Shown here: one piece after another, positions 45,470 through 57,001 of the stretch
Layout: every line of letters starts with the position of its first letter
How positions within the stretch are numbered: position 1 is the stretch's first letter
NCBI GenBank assembly: GCA_917880885.1
Contig: OU862933.1
Coordinates: forward strand, 6,929,452-6,993,451
Source of the DNA: Limnephilus marmoratus
Taxonomy: Eukaryota > Arthropoda > Insecta > Trichoptera > Limnephilidae
Direction: 5' to 3'
Length of the DNA: 64,000 nucleotides
Position numbers and translations under genes: made by a program
The notes under the pieces: model-generated
Told to the model about the DNA's origin: nothing
Databases searched by the model: none
What the model saw: the letters and a program-made list of their open reading frames with translations, nothing else

Positions 45470-45945
45470 TCATTTCTACCTACGGTTAACTTCAAATTTA
45501 TGTTAAATTTAATGAAAGCCAATCACTTTGTAAAACACAATTTATTCAAATATATGTCATTAAGTAGGTAAGGGAACGTACCCATACCATGTGACCAACT
45601 TTTTGCAATTTTTAACCTCCCCCCCCGGTGACCAAAAACCTAAGCCCGCCGCCGCTCATTTGTACCAAGCGTGATATTTTGAAGACCCGCCCCCCCCCTA
45701 AACGTGTCACGTAGTATGGGTACGTTCCCTAACTTAACAAGAGTGCTTCTTCGATTTAATTTTTTTAAGAACAAAAATGTATTTTTAAATTATACAGTGT
45801 TCTGTATTTTCAGTGTCATATGAACTAACACCGTGTCATTGCACTTTAAAAAGAATATTTGACTGGCAATTTGGTGTTGCCAGCCTACAAATTTTGTAGT
45901 TCCATTTTTTAATATTTTCTACTCTATTTTGACAGACTTCAGACT
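45470..45945. repeat. Dispersed repeat, copy 2 (partner at 1-245)
   Basis: Matches 1-245 on both sides of a MITE at about 45574-45730. No ORF. Confidence 0.6.
45574..45730. mobile_element. GC-run MITE, gggaacgtaccca family, copy 2
   Basis: Ends GGGAACGTACCCATAC and its complement GTATGGGTACGTTCCC, flanked by TAA. The C-rich interior shares gaccaagcgtggtattttgaag-like sequence with 16411-16826. Confidence 0.75.
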
Positions 45946-46680
45946 ATGTAACAAATCACCCTTGGTGAAAGTCAAATAAATATTTAAAAAAAACAAACTA
46001 TTTGTTCTTTCTTCAGGCCGGTAGGTATCATAATATTGATTATTCCGATTCAACAGCTCGTTGTAAATTCTGGCAGGATAAAAAGGTTGTATCGAACAAG
46101 GCCACCATCTTGAACAGATCCGAAACGGAACAGACAAATTTACAAACAAATGAAATGCCAAACGGTCGAGTTAAAAAATTATGGCGCCGTTCAAGGTTGT
46201 ACTCACAACATTTTCTACGCCTTGGGCGCCATCGCCTTCGCCATAATTGGTTTAGGCTGGGCGCAAATGCACGTTTTCCGTATTCGATTTCCGAATTCGT
46301 TTTCCGTATTCGGACATCCGAATGCATGGAATCAGTAGAAAATACATTAACTGACGCACACGTTCGTTTTTTTTCCGAACGGAACAAATTCCGTACGTAT
46401 ATTTCGAATGCAAGCTAGCGCGTTCGGAGAAACCTAGTGGAACAAACCTAATGACGTCATACGGAACGCAGCGCTTGCTTACATTTTGTTTGTGCCGGCG
46501 CACACGTTCGGAAATTTCTATTCAGTATCGCACCCGCACCGCATGCATCGGACGTATTCTTTGTATTTGTTACTTATTGAACAAAAATGCTTTCACAATC
46601 ACAATGCAATAATTATTATTATATCTTCAGAAATAATAAAAAAAACTAACTCACTAATATATGAATCATACTACACATCA
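45946..46680. other. Unannotated stretch
   Basis: Several short overlapping frames, one with a hydrophobic stretch (NIFYALGAIAFAIIGLGW) at about 46200-46260. No family recognised, and the frames on both strands are equally open. Confidence 0.3.
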
Positions 46681-46681
46681 T

Positions 46682-46861
46682 TAGCACCCCCCACACGGAC
46701 ACTTCGGAGTGCGCCACTTCTGACCGCCGCGCAAAAAAAAGAAAGACCTCAAGTAAGATAACGGTTTACAGCGCAGTTCACTGTGAGGCTATGGTGAGGC
46801 TTTTCTGTGCGGCGGACTGAAGTGGCGCGCTCCGAAGCGCGAAGTGTCTGTGGGGTGCTAT
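46682..46861. mobile_element. Foldback MITE, relative of 44339-44520
   Basis: Ends tagcaccccccacacggaca and the complement tgtctgtggggtgcta, with the shared acttcggag…cgccacttc block inside. Confidence 0.7.
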
Positions 46862-46996
46862 TGGACCCACTTCCCAACTTCCCACTTATCAAGAGGTGGA
46901 GAATGCGAAAAAAAGATAGTTGAGGATATTTTTTGTGTCCTGCCTCTCTTTTGTGTAAGAATTAGTTGTAAAATTACATGAATAAAAGGACGGCTT

Positions 46997-47070
46997 ATTA
47001 CAAAAATAATCATGATTACAAAAATAATCATGATTACAAAAATAATCATGATTACAAAAATAATCATGAA
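46997..47070. repeat. 18-bp tandem repeat
   Basis: Four near-identical units of attacaaaaataatcatg. Confidence 0.85.
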
Positions 47071-47407
47071 ATACAAGTGAAGGGGTAAAACTGTAGTCTT
47101 CTAAAAAATTAACCTTCAGTCGGATCGTAATGGGTGATTTACTCGCTTACTCCATTCAATTTAAGCCCCACCATGGGAAACACTGCCCTAGAGGATCCTG
47201 TAGTGGTAAGGGTTTATCCATCGAAAGTCCCTCATTATTTGTGTTCCCCGAAGGCCTCAAGGGGGAAGAGTCCACCTGGGTGGCCTCACCTCTCCTGTCC
47301 ACTTTACCTAGGCTTCCGGTTATTTCAATCGTCCATTTTTGGTCCCACAATTATGTAGCTGTTCTAGTCATGAATTTTTAGAATTGTGCTTACAATTAGT
47401 GCCTAAC

Positions 47408-50400
47408 CTGATTTCCAGCCACACCTAAGCTGCATGCAGTGGATACCTGACCAGGGCCAAACCATATGGCAGCCAGGCTGGGGGGTGTGCCCAGGAGGAA
47501 GGGTTGGGCGATTCCTGCAATAGTCTGGCCCAGGAAGGTCAGCCAGAACAAATCTCTGCTTACGGAGAACACCTTCAGCCAGCTGCCAAGACAAGTGCCC
47601 ACCATACCCAGCAACACAGCGGCACGCAAACCCTAGAAAATGTAAAATGTAATGTCTGTATGAATAAAATTACTTTGTGTTTTAGTGTCGCTATATTAAA
47701 ATGTATTTGTATTTAATTACTTGTATTAAGTTGGAGCTTTATTAAAGTGTAGTAAATTACCACAGCTCTAATAATTTTACTTTGTAGCTGTATTAAATCT
47801 GTATCTAGTGCATAGATTCTCAACCTTTTTCTGCCCACCGCCCTCTTTGAGAATATTATTTTTTTAGCGCGAGTCAAATCACGAGTTAGGGGTAACTCGT
47901 GAATTTGAAACAGTAATTGTCGTCACGATTAAATTTACCACAATGGGGGGGGGGAATGGGATGGGGTAAGATGGGATATAATAATAATAATATTTTTTAT
48001 TAATTTCTTACACCATTGCAAATTTGAGTTTATTACATAATATAAGAAATAAGGCCATGTAAATATTTTACAAAAAGTTGTTCAGAAATATTTATACAGA
48101 AAAGAAATTTCAAGAAATATGGCAATTTCAAAAAAATTTAAACCACCTACAATCAATACAAAATGCTATGGTTAAATTACTAGTTTCAAAGCATATTTAT
48201 TCGCAGAGATGAAACATATCATTTTTGTTTCGGAATTTAACTATCTTACCGGTGCAGGCCTTATTATGGTACAAAATATTGATTCAGCATATATCTGAAT
48301 CTGATCATAAGAGGAAAGTGGAATATGAACATAATACTAGGCTCACAAAGAATGAAGGAATGCTTGTTCCAAAATGTAACAATAACTACGGACAGCGAAC
48401 CCTAGAATACAAGTGTTATGTTACCAAGTAATTTAAAAAAATTGCGATTGTACAAAAAGATTTAGATTATGCTGAAACAATAGTTACTAAGTAGAAATGG
48501 TCTATATTAAGTCATGTGTGTTAATTGTGCCAATCTGTCTAGTTATAGTAGTAATATTATGTATACATACTTAAATTGTAATAGAAGATTAATACCCTGT
48601 TGACAAACTGCTTAATTGCAGTTGAACGGGATTGAACCTTGAAAAAAAAACAATTAAAAAAATTGTACAGTGTTTTCAAACATTCTAGTGACTAGAAGTC
48701 AGTTCAGTTCTGCCTATAAAACCAAGCATTTTTAAAGCTTATTAGTCATTTCATTTAAGTGCACAATGAATAAGTATTATAAAATAAAGAGTGGATTAAG
48801 CACCAACGATATTATACTCTAACTAAATAAGTTTTTTTTTATGAGAAAACCACACAAGAGTCCCAACCGCTCCAGCCTGGAGCCAGTGAGACTATGGCAT
48901 CCACAATTGGGGTACGTTGTTAGGCTGAAGGTAGGGTAGGGGAAGGATATAGGGAAGAGGAAGGTGGAGAAGTACCTGACTATTCAGACCTGGTCACCAA
49001 ACACGGCTGAAGCCATTTCAAGCAACGTTTCAATTCAGAACGGTGGTCTTATACCAGGGTAATACTGAGAGTATCTTCACTCTGGAACGTGCCGCAAATA
49101 TACTATATATTATTTTAAATGAATAAATTATGAAATAACATAAATTAATCAAATAAAATTTATTTGCAACGGCGGGATTCGATCCTGTGACCTTCGGATT
49201 GCGAGTCGAGAGCCTTACAGCTGGACTACGCCGGCCGTCTTTGTATGATATAACCATTATCTAAATTACATATTGTTTATATATTTTCAAATCATCAGCG
49301 AATAGTTGAACTTGAACATCTTTTTAATATACCTATTGACAATTGCATTTATAATTTTTTTTTTAAAAGCAGCCTTATGTGAGATCCTTGGGGAACTCCA
49401 CTTGTGACTTTGAAAACGTAAGATTCTACAAAATGTAACTAACCATCACGCCACTTCTTTGCAGGGGTAAGCAGAGAGGACGGACTGCCAAACAACTCGG
49501 TTTTGGCACACACCCCTTGCCTCGTTTACATTCATACATCGTCTCATACATGTTCTTCTATTATTCTGATTTTTGAGATGGCCCGATTCAAGTATCTGAT
49601 TCACTTAGTCATGCCATGTCTTTCTTGGGCGTCCTCAACTTCTTCTAACATTCACATTTGCGTCATATATTCTCCTTACACTCCTTTCCTCGTTCATTCG
49701 CTCTACATGCCCAAACCATCTGAGCATCCCTTTCTTAATTTTACTCATTACGCTTACATTCCTTGCATTCTTTGCGGATCTCCGCGTTTCTCACACGATT
49801 GTAAATGGTTTTACCACACATTCGTCTCAGGGATCTCATTTCTACAGCATTGAGTCTACTTTCATCCTTCCTCTGCCAGTTCCATGCCTCACTGCCAAAC
49901 AACAGGGTAGGTACCAGTACTCCATTATGGACGGCTAGCTTCGCTTCTTTGGACAGTTTTTTGTCCACGGACTACTTATACATAGCTTAACATCCTTAAT
50001 CTAACTTAATCCAACTTACTCTACTTAATCTAACTTAATCTAATTTAATCTAACTTAATATTTCTTAATCTAACTCAACCTAACTTAATCTAATTTACAC
50101 ATACACAAAAACTATGTACACTAAACAGAAAATTATAACAAAAATTGTGAAGACACATTAACAACCAACATGAAATTAACACTAAAGAAAAAATATATGT
50201 ATATATACAGGGTGTCCGGGGGTAAAGTGCATTAACTTGGGGGGGGTGATTCTACATGATAGTATGAGTAAAAAAGATATATAACTTTTTTCGAAATTCC
50301 CACTTTTAGGGGTAGTTTTGTGCAAGGGCGGAAGCAAAAACTGTCTTTATTAAACATTTAATTTTTCTATTGTTTTGACACTTTCGTAAACCTTCCTATA

Positions 50401-51925
50401 CATACTTAAACTTGTAGAAATAAACTTGAAGTATGTTACTCAAGTTTATTTCTAATAGTAATTGTTGATTTTTTTGCCCGTCCGCCCCTTGTGCCCCGCC
50501 CAGAAAAAAATCCTGGATGATGATGTGAATTCCTGCAAGTATACATGATTATTTATTCATTTAACAGCCATAGAAAATCACACAAATCTGACAAGAGATA
50601 TCGCCCGATATTTATCTCGATCGAGATAGATATCTGTGTAATTAGTGGAAATTAACCCGTTTCGCAACATCCGATCGAGCTGAAACTCGGCAGATAGACT
50701 CGATGTCGATGACAATTCGTATGTTGTTTCACGTCTAGATTATTGCAACCGAATATATGCAATTCTCCCCAAATATCAAATCAACAAATTAAAATCTATT
50801 TTCGTCAATGCAGCAAAACTTATTACCGGCGTATCTAAATATTCCCACATTTCAGAGTATCTCAAAAATCTTCTCTGGCTCAAATGTCCTGAAAGAATCA
50901 AGCTCTTATGGATGGTATTTAAGTCCGTTCATGGAATGGTTCCGGCCTATCTATCAGAAACGTCGGTTCCAGAAAATTCAATGAACAAAAATTCAGTAAA
51001 TAAAATCTTAGTTCACAAATAATATTATTCACATTCCAAACATAATAAAAAACATATTTTTGTATCACATTCTAGAGCAGCGGTTTTCAATCTGTGGTCC
51101 GCCTACCTCTTGTGGTAAGCGAAACAAAAATTAGGGGTAAGCAATATTGTGGCACGAATGTAGGTTTTAAAACTCAGCTCAAGTTTTCAAATTTCGGCAG
51201 TTAATGCTCTGTGGCAGCCTGCCTATCAGTCTAAAAAATTTTATCAATTTCGCGTGAAGGTTAAAAATGGTTAAAAATGCCCGAAGTAGTGTTGCACTCT
51301 GTATAAAAATGCATTAATTGTATTTGTGCGACTTGATTGTTAAATTCATGTAATGATGAGTGTATTAAAAAAGTACAAATGAAACATGTCTTTCATTATA
51401 TGTGTACACAAGACAGATAGAAGATACAACATTTGTAGTAAGATTCAAGGAGTACGCAGGCTCAAAAAGATTGACAACCGCGGTTCTAGAGTATTCGATA
51501 CTCATCACTTCACAACATTCCACAAATGGAGATACCACAAGAAACAAACTATTTCTCTGTTACAAAATAATTTCAAATCAATAAATTATTTGACTACATA
51601 CGTATTTGTCCAAGATCCAGCCACAGGGGAAGAAGAGAGGAATATAGACTATCAGGAAGATCACCGATGTCATGTTCACCCACAAGCTGCTGACATTATA
51701 GTAGTCCGTGATGACATCAGTGATGATGGAATACTGGAGCCACTGAATGGCATTGGCGGCGGTGGACAGCATGAACAGACCCAGCATTAGCCATCTTCTC
51801 CGGTAAACTTTATAATCAATCGGCACATCAGGTACTATTGCTACATTCGAGCGGCTTATCTGGTTTTCAACAGACTCCACATCTGAGTCATTTTTCATTG
51901 TTGGAATATGTTTGTTGACACGCAA
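47408..51925 (-). CDS. FLVCR-type transporter (MFS), first two exons only
   Basis: Exon 1 (51602-51925, ATG at 51925) encodes a Ser/Asp-rich N-terminus and YRRRWLMLGLFMLSTAANAI, QWLQYSIITDVI, and IVYIPLFFPCGWILDKY. Exon 2 (47408-47632) encodes GLRAAVLLGMVGTCLGSWLK, FLGQTIAGIAQPFLLGTPP and IWFGPGQVSTACSLGVAGNQ. The junctions TAC|GTATGT and CTAG|GGT are in phase 0. Together they give 183 residues covering about the first four of 12 membrane helices of an FLVCR1/2-like major-facilitator protein (haem or choline/ethanolamine transport at the plasma membrane in vertebrates). Exon 2 ends with a good donor (CAG|GTTAGG), but no later exon was found down to VPS41, so the gene continues unseen or is broken. 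Exon 1 is duplicated exactly at 60813-61136. A second possible start is Met10. Confidence 0.85.
47640..48140. other. Unannotated intron sequence
   Basis: Part of the FLVCR-like intron 1. It includes a hAT-like end fragment, tctcaacctttttctgccca, near 47817. No exon seen. Confidence 0.4.
48145..48431 (+). pseudogene. LINE C-terminal relic
   Basis: One frame reads LQSIQNAMVKLLVSKHI, stop, then FRNLTILPVQALLWYKILI … HNTRLTKNEGMLVPKCNNNY GQRTLEYK. The 'q.a.vKlll', 'l.vlpv..L..y' and 'vPk….yG.r.l.yk' landmarks are typical of the last segment of non-LTR reverse transcriptases. Confidence 0.6.
48830..49237 (-). repeat. tRNA-derived SINE, second full-length-looking copy
   Basis: Same layout as 41565-41985: A-rich tail at the left, body with ggagccagtgagactatggc, core agcaacgtttcaattcagaa, gcggcacgttccagagtgaa on the minus strand, and tRNA-like head (B box GGATCGAATCC, A box around CTGTAAGGCTC) at the right. 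Confidence 0.75.
49441..49975 (-). pseudogene. RTE LINE 3' fragment (5'-truncated)
   Basis: The minus strand encodes KKLSKEAKLAVHNGVLVPTL, LFGSEAWNWQRKDESRLNAV and later segments of the RTE C-terminus, in several frames. Same family as 19272-22334 but diverged. Confidence 0.8.
49976..50110. repeat. Low-complexity taatctaactta repeat
   Basis: About ten imperfect units of ctaacttaat. No known role. Confidence 0.7.
50718..50990 (+). pseudogene. CR1/L2-type LINE reverse-transcriptase relic
   Basis: An open frame reads SYVVSRLDYCNRIYAILPKY, KLITGVSKYSHISEYLKNLL and LLWMVFKSVHGMVPAYLSET. This is the 'vvSRLDYCN.ly..lPky…aArLitg…h.tp.Lk.lhWLp…R…l.fk..hg.aP.YL' pattern after the RT palm. Truncated on both sides. 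Confidence 0.75.
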
Positions 51926-52250
51926 TTATTATCAAAAAAATCAGAAAAATGCAATAATAAAATATAGACACAGAGAAATAATCTTAACTAACTAAACTCT
52001 AATACTGTTATTGTTTTTAATTGACTCATTGTTTCACTTTATTATTTTTTAGAAAACTAAAATATTAAATACTACAAGAGTATATTTAATTTGTAGTCAC
52101 TGGTCAAAAAAAATTTATCAATAATGCCTCTCTGCCGTCTGCAACTTAACCTAGATTTCAAACTTAGCAAAAAAGTCGTTAAAATAGAAATATGATGCCA
52201 ATAACTGGCCATATTTTTGGTCTTGTGGCGTCATTAGTTGTTTTATATTA

Positions 52251-53525
52251 TAATACTAGCTGACCCGGGGACTTCGTACCGCCTCAGTATCAATAACTGT
52301 CATGTTAACTTAATAACTGAATTGAATTCAGTTTTTTTATTGAGATAAAATGAATTAAAAATTAAAAATGAATAAATGTACAAAAATCGAAAGGAAAAGT
52401 ACTTTAATGACATTGTCACATATTTTAATTACATTGTTACCATACCGTGACGGCAAAAAAAGAAAATAAATGTATGTTCATTATCGCTACGCTGCAGTTT
52501 TTTCTTACATATTAAATAATGGCAAGACATACAAAATACATGTGACCGTTTCCTCCAAACTACTACTTTTTTGCGACGGGAATGGTGCGGTGTGTGAGAG
52601 AGATGAAAGAAAAGGATGATTTTTTTTGGAGGGAACAGACCTACCTACATTTTGTATCTCATCTTTTGACAGAGCTGCAGCAATATTGTGATTAGTATAA
52701 TATTGAAGAGTGAGTGAATTCTAAAAAAGCCGTTCCCCACAAAATTTATGAGAAAATTAATTTTCTCCATAATTTTCTTTTTCCTGAATTTTTCCAACGT
52801 TTTAATAGTTATTCTGCTATTCGGGCCGGAGACAATTTTTTTTTTCTTTGTTTACATTAACTCCACACAGGAGGCCTTGAGGGAAATAATTTCCCTCAGG
52901 GCCTATGTCATCTAGGATGCTGTGTGGAGGGTCTTTTTGAGGAGAGGAAGGAATGAACATTGGTCTTGAAGAGACCCAGGTTGTAGGAAGGAGGAAACAC
53001 AGAGGCCGGCAAATCATTCCACAGCCGAGCTGTTGAACATAAGAACGAGTCGAAGAAACGACCCGTTCTCATGTGACAAATGTCAACCGTGTACAAATGT
53101 TGGGCACGCGTTTGGCATTTTCCCGACTATGCACCGGTGCCGAAGGGATCAATGATGCTAGTTCTTCGGAACATCTTCCATTGTAATACCGGTAGAACAA
53201 GGATAGCATTCCCACCCGACGCCTGTGCTCTAAAGATTGCAATCCGTCTGTTAAGATGGGAGAATTTATCAACCGGACCGCCCGTTTCTGCAGTCGAGGG
53301 TATTTTTCAGGTATTTTGGAGCTCCAGACCAGAGGTGGCTGCCAAATTCAGCCGTGGGGCGCACTTGCGATTTGTACAGGGTTAGCAGTTGTGCACTATT
53401 AAAGTATCTGCGGGCCCTATACAGTACACTACAAATCCAACAAATCAAATATCATAAAAATCGGTCAAGCCGTTCTTGAGTTATAAATGGTGTAACTAAC
53501 CCGACTTTGTTTTATATACTAGATT
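52251..53525. repeat. Dispersed element with nested LINE relic (copy A)
   Basis: Starts atactagctgacccggggac and ends …aaaatcggtcaagccgttct … tatatactagatt. The 'ctagctgaccc' start and 'atcggtcaagccgtt' near the end are familiar from abundant insect repeats. The LINE relic at 52850-53400 is inside. Confidence 0.5.
52850..53400 (-). pseudogene. LINE C-terminal relic with 3' stem-loop (copy A)
   Basis: On the minus strand: QKRAVRLINSPILTDGLQSL, EHRRRVGMLSLFYRYYNGRC, SEELASLIPSAPVHSRE, then frameshifts, …LWNDLPASVFPPSYNLG, and the stem-loop GGCCCTGAGGG…CCCTCAAGGCC with CTCCACACA…TGTGTGGAG. Same family as 33556-34615. Confidence 0.7.
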
Positions 53526-53870
53526 ACATAACAGTTTTGCTGAACCTGGATTCAAATGTGTAATCATTTAACCGAAAATGTATTTATAATGTATCTTTTG
53601 CATTGTACTGGTTTTATGCTGTTTTTGCAAATAAATAAATATCATTAATAATAATCTGTTGGATTCAGGTCCATTGACTTCTAGGAATTTTTTTAAATAC
53701 TTATGATATAATATATATTAAAATAACTATTGTAAAAATATTTTTAAATCCGTTTAAGTGCACACATGTGATTGAAAATTATAACCCGAGTGCAAGAACT
53801 GCAAGTCTATTTCGTATCGAAATTGTTTGATTATATCAAAACAAAAGACAACCTTGTTTTCCCCACAGTT

Positions 53871-54073
53871 ATTATGTAGTGCCGTTCCTTATCCAGAATA
53901 TTCCTTAGTGAGAGATGACATCTCTGTTTCTATCCGATTTCGGTCTTTCTTCTCCTTTTACCTTCTTGAAATATTCAAATTTCGCGCGATTTTTCGTCCC
54001 TCTATGATCGCAATCACTGCCGCCAACAGCTAAGCGTACGCAAGCATCGGCGCGACGCCATTTTCCTCAATTG
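53871..54073 (+). repeat. DIRS left inverted terminal repeat
   Basis: attatgtagtgccgttcctt … gccattttcctcaattg; the reverse complement is at 60127-60325. The two differ mainly at the outermost ~10 bp (agtgccg against tgcc), and the right repeat has an extra ~34-bp outward extension. Confidence 0.9.
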
Positions 54074-54403
54074 GCGTCTAATTTCTATCGCGTGCGGTCG
54101 TCTAGTTGCGATATAAACTGGAAACTAGATTTTCTTCTCCGAAAAATTTTTGCAAAATCATTACGCAATGTCAAAAAATAGTGTGTCTCTCGAAGCGGTT
54201 GAGATTCCCGCGTCCGCGAGTGTCAACCGCGACGAAATACGAAAAACGAAACGAAAGAATGTGTGTTCTGACTGTTCCTCTAGTGAATCCGTTTGTGACA
54301 ATAAACTAGAAGTGGGTTGATTCACTCATTTTACGGAATCAATTCCGGACCTATATTCGACTGAGTGGACTCGATTCACTGGACTCGCTCCTTTGATTCC
54401 GGC

Positions 54404-54618
54404 GATTCCACCGGACTCACCGAATCAAACTCATTGTGGCGTTCCGCCGGAGTCGTTGAATCGGCCGGAATCAAACTCAGTTTGGCTCTTGCTGATTCAA
54501 TGCCAGAGTTGATTCCGCCGGACTCGCCGAACCAAACTCATTGTGGCGCTCCGCCGGAGTCGTTGAATCGGCCGGAACCAAACTCAATTTGACTCCTGCT
54601 GATTCAATGCCGAGAGTT
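54404..54618. repeat. 107-bp tandem duplication in the DIRS leader
   Basis: Two units (54404-54510, 54511-54618) built of gattcc.ccggactc, ctcattgtggcg, gccggagtcgttgaatcggc. Rich in GATTC/GAATC. Part of the untranslated 5' region. Confidence 0.8.
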
Positions 54619-54842
54619 GATTCAGCTGAACTCGCCGTACTCGGTGGAATCGTGGAACGTTACGGAGTTAAGGAATCATGTGTTTAAGTAGCCGGGCGTG
54701 TGTACATTAACATGCTATTGTTTATTGCGAGCGAGAAGTCTTATCTTTATATAGCTAATAATAATGTATTTGACATGAGTGATATCTTTGTCGGCTTTAT
54801 GAGAACCGTGTAAGATATTTACGATAAATTTGAAACTTACGA

Positions 54843-55330
54843 ACAGTGGAGTCCTTGTATAGCAGTGAGCCATGGAACCGGCAGAGGAAGGATGAAAGTA
54901 AACTGAATGCTGTTGAAATGAGATCCCTGAGGCGTATATGTGGTGAAACTATGTATGATCGTGAGAGAAATGTGGAGATCCGCAAATAATGTAAGGCTGA
55001 TGTAAGCATAATGAGTAAGATTAAGAAGGGGACCCTCAGATGGTTTGGGCAAGTAGAGCGAATGAACGAAGAAAGTAGTGTAAGGAGAATATATGCCAAA
55101 ATGTGAATGGTGGAAGATGTTGGGGACGCCCGGGGAAGACATGGCAAGATCAAGTGAATCAGATACTTGAGTCGGGCCATGTCAAAAGTCAGAATAAAAG
55201 AAGAGTATGTTTGAGACGATGTATGAATGTGAGTGAGGCAAGGAGTGTGTGCCAAGATCGAGTTGTTTGGCGGTCATTCCTCTCAGGAATGAGAAAAACC
55301 CCTGCGGAGAAACGGCGTGATGGTTAGTTA
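54843..55330 (+). pseudogene. RTE LINE 3' fragment nested in the DIRS leader
   Basis: Encodes decayed versions of RQRKDESKLNAVEMRSLRRI, SIMSKIKKGTLRWFGQVERM and RRVCLRRCMNVSEARSVCQD in several frames, with stops. Closest to the C-terminus of 19272-22334. It ends ggcgtgatggttagttag. Confidence 0.8.
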
Positions 55331-55654
55331 GATATTTTACGTTCTTCATAAAACTAGTAATTCACCAGAGTATCACCGGCGCGAACTTGCGGGAAGGCAA
55401 ATTTGCTCCGTGATGACCGACAAAAGGTAAAAAGCAGTGCTCCTTGCTATCTTTTGACTAAGATATAATGCTATTTCTTTTAGAAAAATGTTTTCACGCT
55501 GTCATCGCGCCCCGCTAGAGCAATACAACGCCGCCCCGCTTGCGCCACACACCTCATCCCGTGAATAAGTCCTGTATTCTCACTCTGTCACTCGTTCCCG
55601 AGTGATAGAGTGACAAATCCCCGCCCGGCCTGCGCCGCGCACCTCCTCCCGTAA

Positions 55655-57001
55655 ATGATTCCTGCCGCCCGGCCCGCGTCGCACACCTCCTTCCGCGTCA
55701 ACCTCGCCCGAGTGCGAGCGACTCCGGAACTGATTCATAACATTTTGCGGACTCGGAACGAATCAAACGCATTCGGACTCGGAATCTTTGGATTCGTTCC
55801 GGCCGGAACGACACACTTCTACAATAAACGTAAAAGGCGAAGGCGTCGCCGACGCTCACCAAGTTCCGACAGCTCCACTTCCATGAACTTTTCAAGCAGG
55901 GCTTCACGCTCCAGAAGGCGAGGAATGGCCCGTTCTATTAAAAAATTAACTGAACAAGTAGGCAGACTACAAAATTTTATTTTGCAAGCACCGAGGTCAA
56001 GATTCGCAGAGAATGCAGCCTCAGAGAATATGTCCATTGCAGAATCTGAGAAAGAGTGCTCAACAGTATCCGGTGTTTTTAGTACTTGTGTTTTTCAAAT
56101 GCCAAGTCCCACCATTTCGCTTAAAGAACCCTTAATGTCTGCCCCTCCTCGAGACAGACTCGAAGTGTTAGAGCGTCTTCAACGATTTAATCAGAAAGAT
56201 TGGACCAATGTGAGATATAACAAGGTCATTGAGGAACACCTTGCTGATCCGGGCTTTAAGGAGCTTGAGGTGAATTTTGAGTTGCAACCGTATGATTCTG
56301 GGTCTTCTCAACAGGTCGCTATTGAAAGATCTTTCGCGGCGATAACACATGCAGCTCTCAAGCACAGGGAGCAATTGCAGCAGTCTCTGCAGCAATTGAT
56401 CGAATGGGGGTTCGAAGTACAGAATATCTCTCCAGAAACTCTGTACGAGAAAGTTAACGAGTTGTTTGGAGGTCAGAACGACTTGCAAAAATGTTCTGAT
56501 GACCTGCTGCAAATCACATGCGGAAAACGGGCAGAGATAATTGAATTTAGAAGGGACAGGATTCTCAATTCCTGTAAACAGAAATCAGACAAAAAAGTTC
56601 TTATGCAGATCCCTCCAACTTCCTCTCATCTCTTCAATGAGGAAGCCCTCTCTACCCAATTGCAGAAATTGGGAGGAGTAAAGAATTGTTTTAGGCCCTT
56701 CCCACAAGCCATCACTTCAACCGGTCCACCAAAGGAGGGGTCTGGTACAAAAAAGGCTTCAAAATCAGTTCAATACTTTCCGGCCCGAGATTCCTTTCCG
56801 GCCCGAGATATCTTTCCGGCCCGAGATTTTATTCCGTCTCGAGAATTTTTTCCATCCCGAGAATCCTTTCGCCCGAGGGGGGCAGACCCCCAAAGGTATC
56901 CCCAGCCCTCCACCTCTGGTGTTAAAAGGGGGGGAAAGGATAGTAGCAAGCGATCGGTGCGAGGGCAGACCTCTAACCGACGTTACTACAGGGGTGCATG
57001 A
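55655..57001 (+). CDS. DIRS ORF1, putative Gag
   Basis: 448 residues. The N-terminal region is Arg/Ser-rich (KRKRRRRRRRSPSSDS; SRASRSRRRGMARSIKKLTE). The middle is helical with Gln-rich stretches and no enzyme motifs. Near the C-terminus is a tandem hexapeptide array with the consensus FPARDx/FPSREx (about residues 373-408), then RGADPQR. Gag-like proteins of DIRS elements are poorly conserved, so the call rests on position and basic, low-complexity character. It overlaps ORF2 by 83 nt in another frame. The start at 55655 is the first Met; an internal Met at 55883 is also possible. Confidence 0.7.
   Translation: MIPAARPASHTSFRVNLARVRATPELIHNILRTRNESNAFGLGIFGFVPAGTTHFYNKRKRRRRRRRSPSSDSSTSMNFSSRASRSRRRGMARSIKKLTEQVGRLQNFILQAPRSRFAENAASENMSIAESEKECSTVSGVFSTCVFQMPSPTISLKEPLMSAPPRDRLEVLERLQRFNQKDWTNVRYNKVIEEHLADPGFKELEVNFELQPYDSGSSQQVAIERSFAAITHAALKHREQLQQSLQQLIEWGFEVQNISPETLYEKVNELFGGQNDLQKCSDDLLQITCGKRAEIIEFRRDRILNSCKQKSDKKVLMQIPPTSSHLFNEEALSTQLQKLGGVKNCFRPFPQAITSTGPPKEGSGTKKASKSVQYFPARDSFPARDIFPARDFIPSREFFPSRESFRPRGADPQRYPQPSTSGVKRGGKDSSKRSVRGQTSNRRYYRGA
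56870..56985. repeat. Internal direct repeat of DIRS, gag copy
   Basis: gaggggggcagacccccaaa and gagggcagacctc.aaccg.cg are both repeated, with matching spacing, at 59849-59942 near the end of the recombinase ORF. Both copies encode RGADPQR in frame with their respective ORFs. Confidence 0.8.

Larger units (their letters stand above)
51149..53870. repeat. Duplicated host segment, copy A (with FLVCR exon 1)
   Basis: Nearly identical to 60360-63081 at a fixed offset of 9211 bp. One substitution was noticed (T at 53733, C at 62944). It contains FLVCR-like exon 1, an old dispersed repeat (52251-53525) and a LINE relic. Its right edge is the DIRS left end; its left edge is a CAATATT that equals the last bases of the DIRS right end. 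Confidence 0.9.

Noticed and set aside
46002..46418. 138-residue frame and an overlapping hydrophobic frame
   Set aside because: Equally open on both strands, no recognised family, no splice context; left unannotated.
47130..47381. Frames around gaggatcctgtagtgg
   Set aside because: Repeat-like sequence with several equally long frames; not a transporter exon.
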